From positions 1 to 64,000 of the forward strand of contig SHND01000014.1 of the NCBI GenBank assembly GCA_004295045.1: a stretch of DNA of 64,000 nt, read 5' to 3'. This document shows, in pieces, positions 60,098-64,000 of the stretch. The position numbers were made by a program, and so were the translations under genes. The notes beneath the pieces were generated by a model. It saw only the letters and a program-made list of their open reading frames with translations, made no database searches and was not told the origin of the DNA. Every line of letters starts with the position of its first letter. Within the stretch, counting starts at the first letter, position 1. Source of the DNA: Chloroflexota bacterium. Lineage in GTDB: Bacteria; Chloroflexota; Anaerolineae; UBA4142; SHND01.

Positions 60098-60448
60098 ATG
60101 GAAAGGAAAATGTTAATTTTTGAAAAAGAACAAGTGCCGCTGCATACAGATAAATATGGAGTCGTCCGCGTAATTGGCTCGCGCGTGACGTTGGATACGA
60201 TTGTTGGATATTACGAACAGGGCGAGTCACCTGAAGATCTGGTCGATGGATTTCCATCCCTACAATTGGCAGATGTGTATGCCATCGTGAGTTACTATCT
60301 AAAAAATAAGGATCAGGTTCGCGCGTATCTGCGTGAGCGTGAAAAGAAAGCAAAGGCGATTCGTAAAAAGGTGGAGGCGCGTTCAAACAACCGTGATTTG
60401 AAAAAACGCTTGTTAGCGCGGCGTAAAGCCGCTGTGCTTGCCAAATGA
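60098..60448 (+). CDS. DUF433 antitoxin-like protein
   Basis: 116 residues. The DUF433 pattern (GVVRVIGSRVTLDTIVGYYEQG, SPEDLVDGFPSLQLADVYAIVSYYL) is that of a small winged helix. The rest (KKAKAIRKKVEARSNN) is a basic helix. DUF433 proteins are antitoxins of PIN-like DUF5615 toxins. The ATG at 60098 lies 1 nt after the preceding gene, and its stop overlaps the toxin start by 4 bp (60445-60448). Confidence 0.88.
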   Translation: MERKMLIFEKEQVPLHTDKYGVVRVIGSRVTLDTIVGYYEQGESPEDLVDGFPSLQLADVYAIVSYYLKNKDQVRAYLREREKKAKAIRKKVEARSNNRDLKKRLLARRKAAVLAK

Positions 60449-60795
60449 TTCGCTTTCTGACCGATGAGAATTTTAATGGCAAGATCGTGCGTGGTCTGCG
60501 CGCGCGGAATCAGCTGATTGATGTTCTCCACTGGCTAGATATTGGCGCGGAAGGTGAAGAGGATCCTGTGATCTTGGAATGGGCAGCACAACAAGGGCGC
60601 ATGGTATTGACCCATGATTTTGATACGATGATTGGCTTTGCGTATGAGCGTGTCGAACACGGATTAGCAATGCCGGGTGTTGTTGCCATCCCCTCTGAAA
60701 CACCGTTTCGCCCCATCATTGATGATCTGCAGCTCATTGCGGAAGCGTCGCATGAAAATGAATACGCGGGACAAGTGATTTATCTTCCTTTGTGA
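60445..60795 (+). CDS. DUF5615 PIN-like toxin
   Basis: 116 residues. Pattern of the family: RFLTDENFNGKIVRGLRAR (D at 7), then DIGAEGEEDPVILEWAAQQGRMVLTHDFDT with the LTHDFD motif, typical of the PIN-like nuclease fold. Acts with the DUF433 antitoxin encoded directly upstream (4-bp overlap). It probably cuts RNA. The start ATG at 60445 is fixed by the overlap. Confidence 0.88.
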   Translation: MIRFLTDENFNGKIVRGLRARNQLIDVLHWLDIGAEGEEDPVILEWAAQQGRMVLTHDFDTMIGFAYERVEHGLAMPGVVAIPSETPFRPIIDDLQLIAEASHENEYAGQVIYLPL

Positions 60796-60809
60796 TTAAA
60801 ATAAATATC

Positions 60810-61331
60810 ATGGCAGAGTTAGAACATCTCTCGAAACTTTACGAAGGCGTCGACGCGTGGAACGCGTGGCGCGATGAATTATCACAGATCATTCCCGATT
60901 TGAGCGGCGCAGAACTTGCGGGAATGAATCTCGCGCGCGTCAATCTCAGTACGGTCTATCTCGCAGACGCGAACTTGAGTAACGCAAATTTGCAGCACGC
61001 GAATTTGATTGGCGCGGAACTTGCGAACGCGAATTTGGAAGCCGCGAACTTGTCATTTTCGCTGCTGCGTTTTGCGGATGTGAGCCATGCGAATTTTACA
61101 AATGCGAATCTGGAGCAAGCCAACTTGACGGAAGCGGACGCGCGGCACGCGAATTTTTCGGATGCAAATTTACGGATGGTAATCTTGACCAAAGCATATT
61201 TGGCAAATGCCAACTTTACGCGCGCGAATCTCTCCAGCGCGGCGTTGGTGGACGCGGATTTGACTGACGCCATTTTTGACGGCGCAAATTTAGACGCGGC
61301 GATAATGCCGGATGGAACGATGAAGGAGTAG
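60810..61331 (+). CDS. Pentapeptide-repeat protein
   Basis: 173 residues from the ATG at 60810 (a GTG at 60792 overlapping the toxin stop is an alternative). N-terminal helix with VDAWNAWRDELSQIIPDLSGA, then more than 20 copies of A(N/D)LxX such as ANLSN, ANLQH, ANLEA, forming a right-handed beta-helix. Such proteins include DNA-mimic gyrase protectors and many of unknown role; the N-terminal WNAWR lead-in is common in Chloroflexi and cyanobacteria. No enzymatic motif. Confidence 0.88.
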   Translation: MAELEHLSKLYEGVDAWNAWRDELSQIIPDLSGAELAGMNLARVNLSTVYLADANLSNANLQHANLIGAELANANLEAANLSFSLLRFADVSHANFTNANLEQANLTEADARHANFSDANLRMVILTKAYLANANFTRANLSSAALVDADLTDAIFDGANLDAAIMPDGTMKE

Positions 61332-61334
61332 CAT

Positions 61335-61444
61335 GTCATTGCGAGGCACGAAGCAATCCCATACGCGAATCGCCAAGACAACGCGTTGGATGTACGCCAC
61401 GCGTGGGAGATTGCTTCGTCACAAAAACCGTTCCTCGCAATGAC
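61335..61444. repeat. CATTGCGAGG inverted repeat element
   Basis: GTCATTGCGAGG (61335-61346), then CACGAAGCAATCCCA, and on the other side TGGGAGATTGCTTCGTC and CCTCGCAATGAC (61433-61444) in inverted form. Together a long hairpin of about 110 bp. Similar elements are widespread in bacterial genomes (from memory). Confidence 0.85.
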
Positions 61445-61456
61445 AATGGGGGCAAC

Positions 61457-61933
61457 ATGAACGCGCGCGATATTCTCTTTTACGGCAATCGCACATTGTT
61501 GAACAGCATGGAACGCGTTCCGCCAAATGAACGCAACACCGGCGGACTCATTGGCTGGTGGTCGGCGCGTGAGGCGATGGCGCATCTCGCAATTTTTGAG
61601 GCGGGACTTGTACAAATTCTCGAATCGTTTTTGGGTGGACCGTTTCCCGAATTGTTGTCGAACATGGATTCATCGAAAAATGATCAACTCGTCGCGCAAA
61701 AAGAGGGAAAATCCTTTGATGATTTGTTGCAAGAGTATCACGACGCGCACGCGCGCGTGATGGAACTGATTGAAAAAATTTCTCCGGAGAAATTGCGCGA
61801 GGTGGGAACGATCCCGTGGTACGGGGACGAGTATTCGCTCGACGATTTTATTGTGTACACCTTTTACGGGCACAAGCGCGAACACGCCGCGCGATTCGAG
61901 GCGTTTGGGGATTTGTTGGAGGGAAAAATTTAG
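61457..61933 (+). CDS. DinB/ClbS-like protein 2
   Basis: 158 residues from the ATG at 61457, which follows GGGGG. Four-helix pattern: AREAMAHLAIFEAG, LVAQKEGKSFDDLLQEYHDAHARVMELIEKI and FYGHKREHAARFEAFGDLL with the GH-x-x-x-H metal pair. It is close to ClbS/DfsB-type DinB proteins. Its stop overlaps the convergent PIN toxin gene by 4 bp. Confidence 0.75.
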   Translation: MNARDILFYGNRTLLNSMERVPPNERNTGGLIGWWSAREAMAHLAIFEAGLVQILESFLGGPFPELLSNMDSSKNDQLVAQKEGKSFDDLLQEYHDAHARVMELIEKISPEKLREVGTIPWYGDEYSLDDFIVYTFYGHKREHAARFEAFGDLLEGKI

Positions 61934-62394
61934 TTTGCAGGCGCGTTCAAATCTGGAAGTCTGGAAATACGCGTCAGCCATTCAATGCGGTCAAAGTCGG
62001 GGTCGAACGAAGCGAGAAATTTAATGTTGCGTTCGCGGCAAGAAACAGCGATGAGCGCGTCGTTAAAATTGAGTTCTCCGTTTGTCTCACGCACCAAACC
62101 TACAACTTGATCATAGAGTTGTGACAAATCTTGATAGAGCCATGTGATTTGTGTTTTCGGGAAACGTTCTTCCAGGCGAATAAACAAATCAGCCAAGTCC
62201 CCACTGCGTCGTTTTTCGTGAAAGCGGCGCGACAAGGTACTGATTGCCTCTGCCAAGACACAATCGAAAATGATTTCATGAAATTCGCCTTGAAATAGCA
62301 CATCCTCCAATTCCAGCGCGTGCGCGCGCCAGATGTCTTTGTCATCCAGAAATCCAATTACGAAAGACGTGTCAAAGGCAACGGCTTTTGGCAT
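61930..62394 (-). CDS. PIN-domain toxin (VapC-like)
   Basis: 154 residues. The PIN acidic site is complete: D8 (AFDTS), E49 (LAEAIS), D112 (NFNDALI) and D131 (ASFDPDFD). It should be an RNase. The antitoxin gene lies 3 bp upstream. Segments LYQDLSQLYDQVVG are helical, as usual. Confidence 0.88.
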   Translation of the reverse strand: MPKAVAFDTSFVIGFLDDKDIWRAHALELEDVLFQGEFHEIIFDCVLAEAISTLSRRFHEKRRSGDLADLFIRLEERFPKTQITWLYQDLSQLYDQVVGLVRETNGELNFNDALIAVSCRERNIKFLASFDPDFDRIEWLTRISRLPDLNAPAN

Positions 62395-62397
62395 TTT

Positions 62398-62679
62398 CTA
62401 ATCTCCATCATAAAGCGCTTCACTGTCTGCGAGAGCATCGCCTCCTAGAGAGATGATGCCCGACAAAGAATTAAGCGTGCCAGGCGGAAGATAAACTGTA
62501 GGCGATGAGAACGTTTTACGTGACTTGGTCAAAGCTCGTACCTTCCGCTTTTTGCGCGTTTTGCCATTGGCGGGACGAAGCGTAACATACACTTCTGTTC
62601 CTTCTTTCAATCTCAATTTGCGCGATAATTTAAGTGTGCCATTTGAATAACGCGCTCTCAATTTTGGATATGTTACCAT
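62398..62679 (-). CDS. DUF104/AbrB-like antitoxin of the PIN toxin
   Basis: 93 residues, with AGGTGA before the ATG. The first 40 residues (ARYSNGTLKLSRKLRLKEGTEVYVTL) match DUF104/MraZ-AbrB-like beta-hairpin antitoxins. A basic linker (KTRKKRKVRALTKSRK) and a PTVYLPPGTLNSLSG segment follow, the latter probably covering the toxin. Only 3 bp separate it from the toxin gene. Confidence 0.8.
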   Translation of the reverse strand: MVTYPKLRARYSNGTLKLSRKLRLKEGTEVYVTLRPANGKTRKKRKVRALTKSRKTFSSPTVYLPPGTLNSLSGIISLGGDALADSEALYDGD

Positions 62680-62721
62680 TTTTCACCTCCGCGCGAATTA
62701 TAACATACCGATAGGAGTTTT

Positions 62722-63915
62722 ATGGAACGTCGCACACCACTGTACGATTATCATTTGCGGAACGCGTCCACGCTCGTCAAGGGCGGCGGCGATTTCATGT
62801 TTCCGCTGCAATATACGTCGAGCGTTGAGGAACATCTCAACACGCGGGCGAATGTGGGAATGCAAGATTTGTCCACGATGGGTGAAGTGGACATTAAAGG
62901 TCCGGGCGCGGAACGTCTCATCAATCGGCTCATTGTGAATGAAATCCGCGATTTGATGCCGGGGCAGGCGCGCTATTCGACGATGGTGAATGAAGACGGC
63001 GGCGTCGTGGACGACATCACCGTCTATAAATTTTCCGACGACCATTTCATGATTGTGACGAGTTCCGGTCCGCGCAAAAAAACGGCGCGGTGGATTACGG
63101 ACTGGGCGGAAGGTTCGAGCGCGTACGCGACGGATGTGACGGCGGCGATTGCGCTGCCGGTGGTGCAAGGTCCGCGCTCGCGCGAATTTTTGAAAACGGT
63201 GGTGCAAGGCGCGGACGTGGAGAAACTGAAATACTTTCGGTTCGCGCCGGTGACCATCAACGAAACAGAACTGCTACTGTCGCGTTCGGGCTATACGGGC
63301 GAACTCGGCTACGAATTGTACGCGCCTGCCGAAGAAGTGGGCGCGCTGTGGGAATTTTTGTTGAATGCGGGTAAAGCGTTCGGGTTAAAGCCGTACGGCG
63401 TGGCGACGATGCAAACGCTGCGTTTGGAAAAAGCGTATCCGCTGTATGGCAACGACATTAACGAAGAGGTTACGCCGTTTCATGTTGGGCTGGACCGCTG
63501 GATTCGTTTCGACAAACGCGATTTCATCGGACGCGATGCGTTACTGCGCGCGCAAGAACGCGGCATCGAAGAACGATTTACCGGATTGATTCTCGAAGGT
63601 GATATGCCTGCGAATGTGCGCGACGCAATCTATCCGGCGCGCGAAGTGAACTTGTTCAAGGGCGAAGAAAAAGAATACGGCGCGGAAGCGGGCAGTCCCG
63701 AAGATAAAGTTTTCCCCGGCGCGCAGCAAGTTGGCTATGTGACGTACAGCAACAAAGGTCACAGTGTCGGCAAAACGCTCGCGCTCGCGTATTTGCGAAC
63801 ATCGCACAATTTCGTTGGCGCGCGTTTGGTGATTCAAACGAATGGGCGCTGGATTCCCGCCACCGTCGCGCAAACGCCGTTCTTTGACCCGGGTGGTTTG
63901 AGATTGAGGGCGTAG
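62722..63915 (+). CDS. GcvT-family aminomethyltransferase-like protein
   Basis: 397 residues, TAGGAG before the ATG. GcvT pattern: EEHLNTRANVGMQDLSTMGEVDIKGPGAERLINRL, SRSGYTGELGYELYAP, GLKPYGVATMQTLRLEKAYPLYGNDI and FDKRDFIGRDALL. The start with LYDYHLRNASTLVKGGG is closer to DmdA/LigM-type THF-dependent demethylases than to the glycine-cleavage T protein. It should move methyl or methylene groups to tetrahydrofolate. It is near the FAD/GcvT fusion gene and may work with it; the real substrate is unknown. Confidence 0.85.
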   Translation: MERRTPLYDYHLRNASTLVKGGGDFMFPLQYTSSVEEHLNTRANVGMQDLSTMGEVDIKGPGAERLINRLIVNEIRDLMPGQARYSTMVNEDGGVVDDITVYKFSDDHFMIVTSSGPRKKTARWITDWAEGSSAYATDVTAAIALPVVQGPRSREFLKTVVQGADVEKLKYFRFAPVTINETELLLSRSGYTGELGYELYAPAEEVGALWEFLLNAGKAFGLKPYGVATMQTLRLEKAYPLYGNDINEEVTPFHVGLDRWIRFDKRDFIGRDALLRAQERGIEERFTGLILEGDMPANVRDAIYPAREVNLFKGEEKEYGAEAGSPEDKVFPGAQQVGYVTYSNKGHSVGKTLALAYLRTSHNFVGARLVIQTNGRWIPATVAQTPFFDPGGLRLRA

Positions 63916-63917
63916 AA

Positions 63918-63980
63918 ACGTTGCAGGTTGCAAGTTGCAGGTTTTCCTTTTGACCTACTACTTGCTATCTGATACTTTAT
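63918..63980. repeat. TTGCAGGTTGCAAG word repeat
   Basis: GTTGCAGGTTGCAAGTTGCAGG (63918-63941) then CCTACTACTTGCTATCTGATAC (63954-63975), words used also at 36458-36487 and 50870-50912. A following ATG at 63984 may start the next gene, which lies beyond the window. Confidence 0.7.
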
Positions 63981-64000
63981 TCCATGTTGAACAATCGTCT

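Overview
The window looks like a chromosomal stretch of a bacterium of the Chloroflexota (an Anaerolineae-like lineage is my best guess). This is inferred from the gene mix, many GCG/CGC codons, moderate GC, near-consensus sigma70-type promoters, a Gram-positive-type LexA box at uvrA, lipoproteins with lipoboxes, and abundant large TPR/WD40/STAND proteins. No rRNA or marker protein is present to prove the phylum. No CRISPR array, phage or transposase was seen.

Region 1 (1-2600) holds the 3' end of a WD40 protein with near-identical 138-bp repeats, a small protein with three beta-trefoil-like repeats, and an unknown beta-domain protein. Region 2 (2638-12046, minus strand) is a nine-gene sialic acid catabolic operon: GntR-type regulator, nanE, two Opp/Dpp-type ATPases, binding lipoprotein, two permeases, nanA-like lyase and a ROK kinase. 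It is read from a consensus promoter with TGGT/ACCA palindromes at the start site. Region 3 (12083-17012) has a glycosidase-like lipoprotein, a GHKL (MORC/MutL-like) ATPase with a small helical partner, and a higB-higA-DUF2283 toxin-antitoxin operon. uvrA (17013-19934) and uvrB (44765-46915) both carry putative LexA boxes at their promoters.

Region 4 (20722-25887, minus strand) is the most unusual block. Four tightly coupled genes encode a toroid-APH-like kinase, a P-loop ATPase with an OmpR-type winged helix (frameshifted here), an SPFH/band-7 protein and an RSH/MESH1-like HD hydrolase. It matches no system I can name. After a sulfotransferase and two CAU-anticodon tRNAs (elongator and initiator Met) come a DUF4239 membrane protein, a DnaJ-winged-helix protein coupled to an aminotransferase, and a seven-gene MacB-like ABC exporter (four permeases in two paralogous pairs, two ATPases, one fusion lipoprotein; 30983-38595).

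Region 5 (38652-43576) has an orphan MNT nucleotidyltransferase and a SIR2-NB-ARC(STAND)-TPR protein with a TPR companion containing eight near-identical 120-bp repeats, probably an anti-phage NADase module. Region 6 (43625-63915) mixes one-carbon/methylamine metabolism (UroD-like methyltransferase, MttB-family protein, Fe-dependent alcohol dehydrogenase, dimethylglycine-dehydrogenase-like FAD/GcvT fusion, second GcvT-like protein, APC transporter) with a metallopeptidase, DinB proteins, a pentapeptide protein and two further toxin-antitoxin pairs.

Across the window, many gene gaps contain short-word tandem repeats followed by an inverted copy (for example GATTGGAGATT, ATAGCAGAT, TTTCCCTG), each gap using a different word. 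Repeat-like tracts also sit in frame inside uvrA, the glycosidase-like lipoprotein and the FAD/GcvT fusion gene.
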